DNA of 64,000 nucleotides, from assembly GCA_011947345.1 (NCBI GenBank), contig JAAVTG010000697.1:620001-684000 (forward strand), given 5' to 3'. Numbering within the stretch: the stretch's first letter is position 1; each line of letters begins with the position of its first letter. A program made the translations under genes and the position numbers. This stretch comes from Phytophthora quininea (taxonomy: Eukaryota; Oomycota; Peronosporomycetes; Peronosporales; Peronosporaceae). Below, one piece after another: positions 11,798 to 22,821 of this stretch. The notes beneath the pieces are model-generated. The model was not told the DNA's origin and ran no database searches. It saw only the letters and a program-made list of their open reading frames with translations.

Positions 11798-13517
11798 CTA
11801 CCTGTTGCGGATCTTCTCAATGTCGAGCGCCTTCATCTCCGACAGATAGAGCGGATTCACGCCGGCGTCGACGAGCTCCCCGACTTCCTCAAGTCGGATG
11901 CGTTCCAGCTTGTCCAGCTCTCGCGCAAACTCCTCCTTCAGCAGTTGGCCTTCCTGCTGCTTCTTGACGAACTCGAGCTTCTTCAGTCGCTCCTTCTCTT
12001 CGATCTGGGACTGCAGCCCGCGACGGTGGGCCAGACTCGCCATCTTCTTCTTCTCCTCCTCCGTCTTCACTCGCAGCTTGTCCGTCTCGACCTGCCCCAT
12101 GATCGACTCGTACTCGCGCTGCTGCAACGTCGCTTCTTTGACGCGGGCTCGCTCACGGTGCAGCGCTTGCATTTCACGAGCTCGACGCAGCTCCTCCATC
12201 TCTTCTCTGTGCTTCTTGGCCTGGGCCAGATCGGCTTCACGGGCCTGGCGTTCACGAGCTTCAGCCGCTCGCTTGGCACGCAACTCGTCCAGCTCGGCCT
12301 TCTCGTTGGCCATCTTCTCCTGCATCGACCGCAACTTGGCGCAGCGGAGCTCTGCTTCGTGTCGTCTGTCAGCCTCCTCCTCCTCTCGGCGCTTCATGTC
12401 CTCGGCCTTCTTGAGCTGGTAGGCCACCACCTGGTCGTCCTCCTCCTTGATCTTGCGCTGGACATCCTGCTTCCGACGTAGAGTCTCCTCATTGAACTTT
12501 TTAATCTCCTCCATCGAGCGTTGCGCACGTAGAGCCTTCGCGTGCTCTTTTTCAGTGGCTTCTTCTTGCTGCTGCTTGATCTTCGCCAGCATCTCTTGCG
12601 CTTCCTGGGCGACGAGCGCGCTCTCCTTCTGGCGTTGGAGACGGCGACCCTCAATCTGGTCTTCTAACACTTTGCGGTCTGCGTAGCGCTTCTGCTTCTT
12701 GACATCGTCACGATGCTCTTGACGCTTGAGACTCTCCAACCGCTCGATCTCCATCAGCATGTTCATCTTGTCGTCGTACACGAGGTGCTCCTCTTCCAGC
12801 TCCTTCTTCACCTTAAGCTGCTGGTCGCGAATTGTGAAGGCCTGAGCACGAGTCCCCAGCGTTTTCATCAACTTCACACTGTCGTGCGTTTGGTCCTTGA
12901 GGACGCGGGCTCGACGCAAAACCTGCTGCTTCTCCGCGGAAAAGATCTGCTCGATCTCGCTCTTGGGTGCTCTCTTAGCCGCCTCCTCACTGAGCTTCAG
13001 CATGTGCTCCTTTCGAGCTTTCGATGTTAGTCGCTGGTGCTCCTGATCTGCTTCACGATGGGCCTCTAGCGCTTCGATGTCGGCGGGCGTTAGAATTGTT
13101 GTCTCGGCTTTGATACGTTCAAGCTCGTCCTCAGGCACCACCACAAGCGACGCCTTGATGGCGCCCCTCTTCCCTATTCTCATGGCAAACTTTCTGCCAC
13201 TGGCTGGTGTGCTTTCATTGGTTTCTTGGTTTGATGTAGAGCCCGCCACAATGTCCCTGACAAAATGACCGCAAATAACGTCAGTGACCTCGAATGTAGG
13301 CATGGCAACAACGACGAAACTACCTTCCAGCCTGTCTCGTGCGGTCGTTCTTCCGGTTCTTGGCCACTTGGTTCTTCTCGCCAAAAAGCATGTCGTCCAC
13401 CTGCGGAGTGTGAGCGACGCGACGGTAGCGTCGAGAGCCGCCGCCCCCGTGACTCATACCAATGCTGATGTTGTTGGACGAGCTTCGACTCGCAGCTGAA
13501 TGCCCGCGCGCGCTCAT
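11798..13517 (-). CDS. CFAP45: cilia- and flagella-associated protein CFAP45 (TPH domain)
   Basis: Inner-microtubule protein of motile cilia; in an oomycete it would act in the zoospore flagella. Two exons, 13517-13324 and 13256-11798, are joined by a 66-bp GT-AG intron in phase. The spliced product is 550 residues, essentially the length of human CFAP45 (551). Family landmarks are PQVDDMLFGEK near the N-terminus, VVVPEDELERIKAE, RARVLKDQTHDSVKLMKTLG, and a long charged coiled coil of the trichohyalin-plectin-homology type ending LEEVGELVDAGVNPLYLSE. No frame errors were found. It lies on the same strand as the SPRTN gene downstream, 127 bp apart. Confidence 0.93.
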
Positions 13518-13895
13518 ACTTGCCGTTCTGCCGTCCCAAATGCAAAAGTTGACGCGTCAGGAGCAGCGAACTATGTATATTCGCGGTGTGCCATGAGTTT
13601 CGTCGTCTATAAACGCCTCGCCCTGCGCAGACACATGAAAATAGCTGTTAGCATGTCATGTTGGACGATGAGTTCCGAACAGCCTTGATCCGTGGCTCCA
13701 GCTGTTGAAGCTGGTCTGCATCTTGGTCATCTGCACAGGATCATCGCACACCCCACAGGAACTCATCCACCACACACGCTAGGTTTCTCCACAACGCCAA
13801 TCTCCATTAAGGCAGTCCTAGTTTCCGGTTTCATCATCTCATTGCACTAAATCTTCTGCTGCTCTTGCATAGGCAACATCACTTGTTCTGACAGC
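13518..13895. other. intergenic, nothing recognised
   Basis: This 378-bp gap lies between the CFAP45 start and the 3' end of the epimerase gene. It holds only short open frames with no recognisable similarity and no RNA gene. It probably contains the CFAP45 promoter. Confidence 0.4.
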
Positions 13896-14794
13896 TCACA
13901 GCGCCGAGAGCTTAATGGCCTGCTGCAGCGTGAACGTCTGACCCGCCGGCAGCTTCTGCTGCTCGCTGACACGTCCAGGCTCGACGCAGAGCATGGTCAG
14001 ATACTCGTCGTCTCCAAAGTCGCCCATGCCCTTGGCCTTGTCCACCCAGGGGTTCCAGACCACGACGTCGCTGCTCTGGGGCACCTGCGTAGCACCGCTC
14101 TTGATAAAGACCGCCTTGTCGATAGTCACGACCTGCTCGCGGCCGTTGGCTCGCTTCATGCGCACCACCACCGGGGACGGGGCGTTGGCGTAAACGCTGT
14201 CAGTCTCCTGCGTAAATTCCAGCGCGTCTCTGTCCTCACTCTTCTCCTGGCTGGCCACCTTGTCGTGGTAGGTGAGGCCCTTGAGTCCCTCCACCTGGAC
14301 GCCTCCGTTGCGGACGTCGTCGGCCGACAGATACGTGTGCAGCAGCGCCTGGAAGGAGATTTCGCTCTCCGACTTGTTATACACGTGCAGAGCTGTGGCC
14401 AGACTGTTGGCGAAGAGCTTGACCTCGTACACGAGCTCCACGTCGTGCGGGTACATGCTCTTGGCCTCGTCGGTCGCTTCCAGGGCGAAGGTGGCGACCG
14501 TGGGGCTCTGCTCATCACCCACGGTCTGGTCCAGCTGGCTCAGCTTCCACGTGCTGACGCGTGCGAAGCCGTGGTTGGGGAAACCCGGGGCGGCGCCGAA
14601 CACGGGGAAGACCAGGGGATACCGCCGCGGATGGGCTTGCTGCCGTCCAGCAGCGCCTGCTTGGACAGGAACAGAACGTTACGGGACGGCTCCTGCGCCG
14701 CGTAGAAGGAGGTGACGGTGGCGCCGTACAGATACACCTCGGCGCGCGAGCCCGACGGGTGGCGCAGTTCGATGACGGACTTCTTGGCGCTCAT
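13896..14794 (-). CDS. glucose-6-phosphate 1-epimerase-like (aldose-1-epimerase superfamily)
   Basis: Probably interconverts alpha and beta anomers of a hexose-6-phosphate. The N-terminus carries HPSGSRAEVYLYGATVTSF, typical of the galactose-mutarotase-like fold. It is followed by LDGSKPIRGGIP and FGAAPGFPNHGFARVSTW, where the His is expected to be catalytic. Then come VELVYEVKLF, SFQALLHTYL and, near the C-terminus, SDVVVWNPWVDKAKGMGDF and CVEPG, all typical of the YeaD/D-hexose-6-phosphate mutarotase branch. One base is missing in the G4 run 14615-14618 (plus strand), between GGIP and the FGAAPG block, so a naive translation gives two overlapping pieces. Expected length is about 299 residues. 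It is divergent from the next gene, with 112 bp between starts. Confidence 0.88.
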
Positions 14795-14906
14795 GCTCGG
14801 GGATCTTAGCTATTGGTGATCTGCGACAGGGAACCAAAGGTTGTGTGGTATTAATACTGTTACCAACGGTACATCAATTGTACAGAATTGAATTTATCCG
14901 TCGAAG

Positions 14907-17212
14907 ATGCAGCGAGGCTGCGGTCTGCGCGAGCTGCTGCTGGCGCTGGTGGCGTTGGGGCTGCTGTCGCTGAGCTTCTTGTCGTGGCAGATACCGCTGC
15001 AACCACCTCCGAGGCCGTTCAAGCGGAATGCGAGCGTCACGGCCGTCTACGCTCTGGTGCGAGCCATCGGCAACGCGCTGCCGCCGCGTCACGACCCCAG
15101 TCGCGCGCTGCAGAATCTTCGCTTCATTCTGGAGAAGGAGCAGCTGCAAGACCACGAGTTGGTGACGCACTGGGTGCTCAACCGAATGGAGGACGAGCAG
15201 GTCGCGAGGCAGTTCCGACAACTGCTGACTGAGTTCGGCGCAGAGTTCACGGAGCTGCCACTGCAGCTGGAAGATTATGCGAAGATGCCGTTCCACGTGG
15301 TGCTAGAGTACAGAAACGTCGACTGGGTGCACACGAAGCACAAGAACCAGGACCAATGGGGCAGAGTCCAGAGCACCAGTGCAGTCTACGGCAGCAAGAA
15401 CCGATACGCGCTGGGCATCAACGCTGCAAGAAACGTCATGCTGGAGATCGCCAAAAAAGCGGCGCGAAGTGGTTGCTACCATGGGACCAGACGTGTTTCT
15501 TGACGACGGAAGCGTGGCGACAGATCAAACACGACTTGGAAGCAGCGGCGCCCGACCAAAAGTACTTTGTTTCCTTCATGGACCGACTGAAAGAGGAGAA
15601 CGACGCGATCTTCTCGTCGGACTTCAAGGTCGATCCATGGGAAGAACCGCAGATTATCTTTCGGCACGATGCAGTGGAGCGCTTTGACGAACAGTTGAGG
15701 TATGGAGAACGAGACAAGGTCGCACTGCTAGTTCGACTGCAAGTTTCAGGTGTCTGGGATGGCTGGGGCTGGAGCGCGTGGGAGCACCGACGGACATACG
15801 CCAACCTGTCGAATGACGTCAGTGGACCAGACTCAGTGCCCAGTACAGGTTACGTCTTGCGGTTGTATTCAGGCTTGCCATCGGACGTCGAGGCGAACAA
15901 CCCTTCGGCAGGGTACTGGCGCGAGATACGACGCGCTAAAGGTGTGATCTCAGCGCTGGATAAGCTGGAGGAACGAGTGATGCGGGAGGTGTATGACTTT
16001 CGCTCGCATGGCCTATTAATTTATAACGAAACTCTACTTCGGCAGCACAGCGATCGAGTCAGCGCTCAATACGTTGAACAAGATGTCGAAGCACTTCTGG
16101 CTGATGCAGATCGAGCTTTGGCGGTCTCTATACCCTGGACCGTGACCAGCAACGGAGCTTTGGACCCGGGTCGTGATGCTCAAGTATTTGCGGATTTCTA
16201 TGACTACGAGGAAGAGGAAGGGGTGCTGACTGATGGAGAAATGCTCCGAGAGATGGCGTACAACACGACTGCACTAGCACTGGCATGGAAACTCACAGGG
16301 AATGAAAAATACGCAGCCCAAGCCATCTCCTTCCTGGAAGCGTGGTGTTCTAACCCTATGACCGCGATGCGGGCAACGCTCGAGTATGCAGACATGTCGT
16401 ACCAGGAACTACTCACGAGCAAAGAGGGCAGGACTCTCGGCAGACCCATGGGCATCCGCCACACAGCCATACTGCCGATGCTGTTGGATGCTGTTCGGTT
16501 GCTGAATGAATCTGGCTCGGATAACCACGTAAACATGCTTCCCACTGAACAAGGTGGCAATTTCGTCCGATGGGCTCAAGATCTGTTCGACAGCCTTCGG
16601 TCGGATTACGCTGTCGGCACCTTCCGGTCATCGTCAGGTCTTTTTGCTCTTCAGTACGATGTTCAGGTGGCTGCTTTGGCAGCGTTTCTGGATGATCCGA
16701 AGTTCTTGCGGTTCACCCTTGGGACGATGCAGGGTCGTCTGGCGACGATGCTCTCGCGAGAAGAGAAGCTGTTGATCCCTACCGGCGTCGCGTCGGCGCC
16801 GTACACTTTAATGATGCTTGCTGCTTGGGGTACCGCTGTGGGTCTTGCGCAGCGGTTTGGGCTTGATCTGCATTTATTCCGATTCGACCTGACGCGGAAT
16901 CCCCGGGACGAGCGTGTGAACGAAGATGGTGGTTTGCTCTGTCGATTTGTTGGGCACACAGTGCCATGCTGTCAAGCGGAGGGCACGGCGAAAGCGAATC
17001 AACAGTGTGTGACAGCGACTCAGCGTGCGGACGAAGCTCAGCTCTTTGTCTACACGCGAATCGTGCGGCATGCAGTCAAAAATTGCCCGGTCCTACAGAA
17101 ACGACCACCGTGTGCAGCCCTCGCGCGAATTCAGCCAGATTTTAGCGCACTTTTGGCTGAAGATTTGAGTCGCTACTTGTTGCCGCCATACCCGTTCCTG
17201 CGTGGCGCATGA
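14907..17212 (+). CDS. type II membrane-anchored alginate-lyase-like protein
   Basis: The N-terminus has a single hydrophobic segment (about residues 9-29, LLLALVALGLLSLSFLSW), which looks like a signal anchor. The middle part contains ALGINAARNVMLEIAKK and WLLPWDQTCFLT, reminiscent of the core of GT-A glycosyltransferases but without a clear DxD, so this is only a suggestion. The C-terminal 400 residues look like an alginate-lyase type (alpha/alpha)-toroid, with REMAYNTTALALAWKLTGNEKYA and FLEAWCSNPMTAM. Substrate is unknown, but a cell-wall or extracellular uronic polysaccharide is plausible. One base is missing in the A6 run 15453-15458, splitting the gene into two overlapping frames. Expected length is about 768 residues. 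Confidence 0.65.
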
Positions 17213-17550
17213 TGAAAACTTACTCCGTGAAGTTATGTGAATCGATCCGGTGAACAAGGACTGTAAAGTCCGGAGCTCACCTAAAGGCGGTCCCAAGACT
17301 CCAGCACGCATATGATGAATTCGATGGGCAAGCCTGTTCTTTGTCGAATTACGGCTATGATGGCGGAATTGAGTCTGCGTCAGGTAATACGCAGTGTGTG
17401 ATGCAGATCTTGCACAGCCCTCTTGCACAGCCCTCTTGTGATCTTCCACGCGACAAGAGTTATTCCATACGGTGCGGCGGCTCGGAGCCGCCGGCTCCTC
17501 TCGGTTGTACAAGTGCTTTCCCACCCACTTTCCATTTCGCCCAGGTCGCA
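17213..17550. promoter_or_regulatory. intergenic upstream of the RXLR-type gene
   Basis: This 338-bp gap contains a short tandem repeat of a 13-base unit (cttgcacagccct) at about 17410-17435. Just before the downstream ATG, at 17531-17542, it has tccatttcgccc, which fits the oomycete initiator consensus around CATTT. A start site there would give a very short leader of about 15-20 bases (inference). Confidence 0.35.
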
Positions 17551-17858
17551 ATGCGGCTCTCCTACGTTCTGTTGGCGATTGCTGTAACTTTTGTTGCCGC
17601 CACCGAAGGCCTCTCAACCGCCGGAAACTCTGCTCAAGCCAAAACTGTAGCCGACTTGCTCGATGTTGTTGGCAGTGGCGCCAGCGATCGCCGATTTTGA
17701 GGGGCCACAACGAATTGACAGAAGAGCGAGGAATGGTGCCTGCATCAGTATCCAACGCCGCCAAGAAACTCAAGGAGAAAGCGTTCAAGCTCCAGATGAA
17801 GATCGTGATGCCGTCTCTGCAGAGGTACTTCGAGAAGATGGCCAAGGATTTTACCTAG
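17551..17858 (+). CDS. small secreted RXLR-EER type effector candidate, frame broken in the motif
   Basis: The start at 17551 begins with a clear signal peptide of about 18-20 residues (MRLSYVLLAIAVTFVAATEG). About 28 residues later comes the expected position of an RXLR motif. The frame as written hits TGA at 17698-17700 inside that motif, at the T4 run 17695-17698. The other frame immediately carries the last residues of the motif, then an EER about seven residues on, and a short Lys-rich helical C-terminus ending at 17858. The layout of signal peptide, RXLR and EER within the first 65 residues is that of Phytophthora host-translocated proteins; the target is unknown. The break could be a real null allele or, more likely here, another homopolymer error. 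The C-terminal domain is short, about 40 residues. Confidence 0.72.
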
Positions 17859-17998
17859 AACGTCGACTGCAAGCCGACAAGTAAAACACTTTCGCTATTG
17901 ATCGCCGGTACTGTAACCATCTCCAGCCTTTTCAACCTCGATCAAAACATTAGCAAGCACTGCCGGCAAACGGATTCAACCGTCCATCGATCTGCAGC

Positions 17999-18588
17999 TT
18001 AAGGCGACTTGGCCGTCGACCCACTTCCCGCCTGCTTCTTCTGCTGCTCGTGCTGCACGCCCGAACCAGCCTCGCCAGACTCCTTGATCTCCTTGCCCTT
18101 CTTGGCCTGGGCCTTGCCGAACGCCGTTTGGCTCCACAGCTTCTCGAACTCGTCGGCCGTGCCCTGGGAGCAAATGGTGTGGTGCTCGCCCTCGTCCTTG
18201 GCGTTCTTGCGGTTCCACACGGTCTTCAGCCGCTTGCCGAGCACCTCGCGTTCGTGCTCGGCTTTCAGACGGCCAGTCGAGTCCTCGTAGCGGCGGCGCG
18301 TACTCATCACCTTGCGGCCGTTCTCGTCCACCACCGACGAACTGCTGAACGAGTACGATGAGAACGCGCGTTGGTCCTCCGCTTCGGCTTCCTTGGTCTT
18401 GGATTCCTTCGCTTTCTGGTGCTCCACCGTCGGTAGGTCCTTGAAAAACTCCTCGTCGGAGCTCACCCCGGCACATCGCGCACGCTCATCGACAGTTGCG
18501 GCATCGTGTCGACGTCCATCATGGACAGCTCCAGCATCGACATGGGGTGCCACAGCGTCGGGCGCACCAGATCCCACGTGGAAAACAT
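17999..18588 (-). CDS. myeloid leukemia factor (MLF) family protein
   Basis: The start at 18588 gives MFSTWDLVRPTLWHPMSMLE. After a one-base loss in the C4 run 18466-18469 (plus strand), the frame continues SSDEEFFKDLP. The conserved MLF region then follows: SSYSFSSSSVVDENGRKVMS, RRRYEDSTGRLKAEHEREVL and WNRKNAKDEGEHHTICSQGT, with DEFEKLWSQTAFG. The tail is Lys/Gln/Gly-rich and disordered. MLF proteins are small adaptors linked to transcription control and protein quality control in animals; their role in oomycetes is not known. The longer open frame extending to 18751 in the other phase is not supported by similarity. Confidence 0.82.
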
Positions 18589-18756
18589 TTTCACCTCGCT
18601 TGGTTCTCTTGACTGACTTGCTCTCTGCAACGAAAGTTGGGCAATGAGAAGCGGTGCCGAGAACGCATAAAGGCTTCCTCCCGGTCCCCGTCGCTCCATT
18701 TCTGAGACGAGGTGCAGTATTTTCAACGGCTTCAAGATGGAGGCCCCACAAAACTG

Positions 18757-20009
18757 TTAAACTACACGAGCATGAAGGCCAAACACGATTCGTCTCAAAA
18801 CGTTTCGCCTCACTGCTTTCAGCTCGCTCGTGATGACATGCCCATCGCCGCCCTTGACCCTAAAAGAATCAAATGTCACTCGACAACTAACTTCTTGAGT
18901 CTCAAGTTTTCTTTTTCCCGACGACGTATCTTTTACGGCTTTCCGTTTGCTGCCTGCCCCAGCGCCCAGAGGCTGGTAAAAAAATGGGTGCTCAGAGAGG
19001 TCCCCAAGAACCAAAGACGATTTGGCTCCTTGTCGACACTTTTGAGGGCGACCGTAAGATTTTCAAAGTCATCGATGCTCCAGGGACGAAGAAATTTGGA
19101 CGGTAATGGCAGCGGCGGATCCACAATAGCCTCGTAAACAAGATCGCCGTTCGTAGCAAGTTTCTGAACCTCGGTGGAATAGTCGACCTAGAGCTTCCGA
19201 TACAGACACACGCAAGCGGCACGCCTTGACGTAGTCGTTCATGCCAGGATATTCGTCGCTGTCTGGGTAAATCGTGTGAGTGCGCTCCCACGCCGCCGTC
19301 GCCAGCATCGCCGGTTTCTTGAGCGTACTGTGCAGCATCCGGAACCGCGCATATTCGGACTGCTGGAGCTTGTCAAAAGAAAACATGATCAGCTCCTGCA
19401 AGCGTCGCGCAATGTCTTCAATCATGGACGGGTAGTCAGCCAATTGTTCGTCAAATATCTTCTCGGGCAGCCAAAAGCTCGTTCCACTGCTTTATAGAGA
19501 TCGGGACGACCTTGCGTGTGCTGGCCTTGCGTTCTATCTCGCCAAAGCAGTATTCAGTCCGCTGTTGTATCCCCAGCGCCGCGTTTTCCCAGAACCTGGA
19601 GATACCGAATTGGTAGTGGACGGGTATGATCTGGCGCTTTTCCGTTTCGACGTCATTCTCAGAGCTGTCAGCCGAAGGCCCCTCCACAACATCGTTGGTC
19701 TAGATAATGGCCAACGATTTTTCCGAATCCGTCTCCCTCTCTGATAGGGTGACAAAACGAGCCCCGGCGGAAGCTGTCCAGCGTCAACGGCATCGGGATG
19801 AATGGCTAGTAGCGGGGCCGGTGCTTTCTCTTCTCCGTCATTGTCTTGTCTTGGCTGTCTAGCTCAACGGCGGCCCTTTCGTCTGCGGCGGAAGCGTCGA
19901 GTTGTTTCGTAGTGTTTGCCAACCATGTCGCAAGCGCTTCGAGAGCGTTGCTCTCCCTTTCCGAGATGATCTTGTCCTTCCCAACGCCAGGCACTAACGA
20001 GACGATCAT
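18757..20009 (-). CDS. unrecognised gene, heavily interrupted
   Basis: Several minus-strand segments read like one protein of about 400 residues. An N-terminal helical part from 20009 contains ESNALEALATWLANTTKQLD. Then come PMPLTLDSFRRG, RFVTLSERE and VHYQFGISRFWENAALGIQQ, followed by VVPISIKQWNELLAARED, SMIEDIARRLQELIMFSFDK, FLRPWSIDDFENLTVALKSV and a Lys-rich end near 18757. Joining them needs at least three single-base shifts (near 19765, 19455 and 18985). It also needs bypass of TAG codons near 19700 and 19807, which the homopolymer error pattern does not explain. I do not recognise the family. It may be a decaying gene or have introns I could not place. Confidence 0.4.
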
Positions 20010-20087
20010 GCTTTTTCGCCAACTTCACCTTTGAATTAGCCAATCAGCGATTTTTATTTGTACAGTATCCGCGTCCGGTCGACTCCG

Positions 20088-21379
20088 ATGCCCTGGCAGG
20101 GCATTACCGCAGGTCTGTGCGTAATCCTGGGCTTTCCTGTTGTCCGCGGTCTGTACGCAACCCACGCTCTCGAGTGCCGCTCAAATCTGCAGCCGGACAG
20201 CCTCGTTCTCGCTCGAAGTCTGCATCGTCCGCTGTACTGCGCGTGTCTCCTGTTGCTGCTGCTCCGCTCGGCATTTCTCCTGCTGACTGCAGTCTATGGA
20301 AATGCTCCAAGAGAAGACTCTGTAACGTTTGGAGCGTTCTGGCTGCTGGAGATGCCAAGTGTGGCGTTGGTTGGACTGTGCAGCTATCTGGTGCTGTTCT
20401 CTCTTCGGCTTGTGGTGCAGCGGCGTTGGCCTGGAGCAGTGCAAACGTCTCCCAGCACTGGAATACTGACGGCTACTTTTGTGGCGTTTTGTGCCTCATT
20501 GACAATTGCAGCAACACTGCTGACGATGCACCGTGTTCAAGGAAAAGATTGGGGGTTGGTGGTACCGCAGTGGATGGTGTTTGGCTACGCTGCGGTGATC
20601 TGGAGTGCGTTGGGGATGTTGCTGCTCAAGTACCAAGGACAGGCAGTAAAGCTGTTGTGGAGATATCGTCGCCGATATCGGTGGGAAAGTGTAGACGGGG
20701 AAACGAAGAGTTCTTGTCGCTTGCCGGTACTGAGCGTCCCGTGTCTTCGGAATCTCACGATATGCAGCTCTCTTCTGGCAGAGCTGCTCGTGTTTCGGGA
20801 ATTGTGCTCGTCGTGATGGCTTCACGTCATGGAGAGGGAGAGTCGGATCTTTTGAATGCTAGGAATGTGGTAGTTAACTACCTCAGCTGGGAGACGGTAT
20901 GCATTGCGATCGTTCTTCGGATGCTGTACCAGACTCCGATCGCTGTACATGGTCCGAAGACAAGAATTGCCGGTGCGGACAAAATGAAGCAATCTGGCGA
21001 CGATAACACATTTGCTGCAGATACAGATCATGAAGGCGACATTCAGGTGCAATTTCATATGCCCAGCGTGCGAGAACTTGTGAGCGATTATGTCATACCT
21101 TCAAATTTAGATCTGCTATCAGGGCGCAAACGATATCGGGGAAGCGAGTACAGCAGTGACGATCTCCGAATGCATCGGTATTGCAACGTTCATTGCAGTG
21201 CGGCTCAGTCAGAAGGGGCCGAGTACATTGAGTGTCGTTGCAGCCGTGATAGTCAACCGGACGGATTCTTGAGCAATGCGAATGTGCCACTGCTCGCAGG
21301 AGAATTTGAGCTCGCTAATGATGGATCGCCAGTTAGAGATAGTGTCCCCTCCGCACCACCCGAGGAAGATATTATTTGA
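20088..21379 (+). CDS. multi-pass membrane protein, possibly THH1/TOM1-like
   Basis: The ATG at 20088 is followed by about six to seven hydrophobic segments, for example ITAGLCVILGFPVV, ALVGLCSYLVLFSLRLVV, TATFVAFCASLTIAATLL and WMVFGYAAVIWSALGMLLL. Basic loops such as WRYRRRYRW lie between them. The stretch AFWLLEMPSVALVGLCSYLV and the topology recall the THH1/TOM1/TOM3 family of seven-helix proteins, but this is weak. The frame is lost by one base in the G4 run 20697-20700. The shifted frame holds one more hydrophobic stretch (LSWETVCIAIVLRMLYQ) and a long acidic cytoplasmic tail ending at 21379. No catalytic motif was seen. Confidence 0.55.
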
Positions 21380-21409
21380 TGATTTATACCTCAGTGTTGA
21401 GCTTATCTC

Positions 21410-22704
21410 TCAAATATCCAAGTCGTCGTCAAGGTCATCGTCATCCCAGTCCGGGTCGTCTTCATCAATGAAGAATAACGCGCTATTGCCGGGAGCAGGG
21501 CCAGCACTTTGGGAAGTGTTGCTTGTGTTGTATCCGCTGCTAAGACCTTGGTGCATATACGGGAGCTGGACTTGGTTCTTGGCCTGTTGCTCCATGCCGC
21601 TGATGGACAAGTTAAAGCTCACTTCTTCTTGTCGTACAGGCAAGGGAGCCTGGCTACTATCACTCTGTAATGAGGCAGTGGGTGTGGTGCTGCCCTGAGT
21701 GTGCAATGCATTTTTGTTCGTCTTGGTGTCTGTAGGTTTTTGTGCTAGCTTAGAGTCCGTCGCCGCGGGGATGGCTCGGACGTCGATATCTTCCGCTGAA
21801 ACAAGGTGGATGCTTCTACCCTGCATGTGGAAGTACTCGATGCTTTCACTGCTCCGACCGTTCTACGCGTGAATAGTTTCGATCAATCCATGAACCGAAA
21901 TCTGTTGACAAATACGAACCTTCTTCTGTCGGACGAGCATCACGAAGCCGTGCATTCCCTGAGGGACTTCACGCCGTCTCTCCTTGGACAGTAGCGGATA
22001 TGCACGCAGAGACGAGCGGGTTTCGACAAGCACAACGGCTGTCGCCTGCGCTGCCAACGCTTGAGCAACTTCAGGAAGCTCCGCACTTGCATTTAATCGT
22101 GCGATCACCGACCCAATTTCCTGGTGACCACGTAGCTGACGCAAGAAGAGCAAAACGTGATGCAGCGAAGTCTGCTGCAAGAGCGCGTTCAGCGAGTCGA
22201 GGATCACCACCACTGGGCGCGACGACATTCCCTGTCCAGTTCCCCTCCGCGTTTCCGCCTTCGTCTCCACCGCTTCAATATCACGCAATACCTTGTTTGT
22301 TAACAGCGAACTCATGGCGTTGGTTGACTCCTGAAAATTGTCGGCATCGTCCGAGTAGTCGACGTGCGTGAGTTTGTTCGACGTCACACCTTTCGCTACG
22401 TCAGGAGAATCCTGCAATCGACAAAGAATTGCACCCACACCACATCAGCAGATAAACTCCATGGCTGAAAACGTTAGGAAATTGTGCATTGCACTGGTAC
22501 CAGCGTGAGCAGCAGCACGTCCGACGTCTTTGCAGACTGCAGGGCCAGCTCCAGCATCTTGGACAGAATGACACGGGACGCGCCGTGCGCCAGACGATTT
22601 TCTTGCAATAAAACGCACTCGGCTCGACCAGATGGCTGCCAGCTAGACGGCGCTATCGGTTCATTGTCGGAAGTGACGCAGTGATGCAGCAGGAACTCCT
22701 CCAT
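21410..22704 (-). CDS. ELP5: Elongator complex protein 5
   Basis: RecA-fold subunit of the Elp4-Elp5-Elp6 ring of Elongator, which supports wobble-uridine modification of tRNA. Exon 1 starts at 22704 (MEEFLLHHCV) or at 22740 and ends at 22501. A 89-bp intron (22500-22412) precedes DSPDVAKGVTSNKLTHVDYS. The RecA-like core shows PVVVILDSLNALLQ, HVLLFLRQLRGH and GSVIARLNAS, without a Walker A motif, as expected for this family. The C-terminus has VSFNLSISGMEQQAKNQVQL and an Asp-rich end, both ELP5-like. A TAG at 21865-21863 interrupts the same frame. It could be removed by a short intron starting at the GT at 21866, but phases fit only imperfectly, so a real stop or another indel is possible. 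The start codon lies close to that of the divergent surface-protein gene. Confidence 0.82.
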
Positions 22705-22821
22705 CACTTGAGACCACGAAAATGGTTGATTATGTTGCATAGTAGGTACGTCATGCCCTATGACGGGGACCCGAAACGACGCGGATCCACTGCAACATTT
22801 CTCGAGCTCAGCACACGCATA

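Noticed and set aside
20117..20660. The first part of the long frame 20117-21379 as a separate protein
   Set aside because: This part is the out-of-phase shadow of the multi-pass membrane protein; only the part after about 20700 is coding, reached by a single-base shift.
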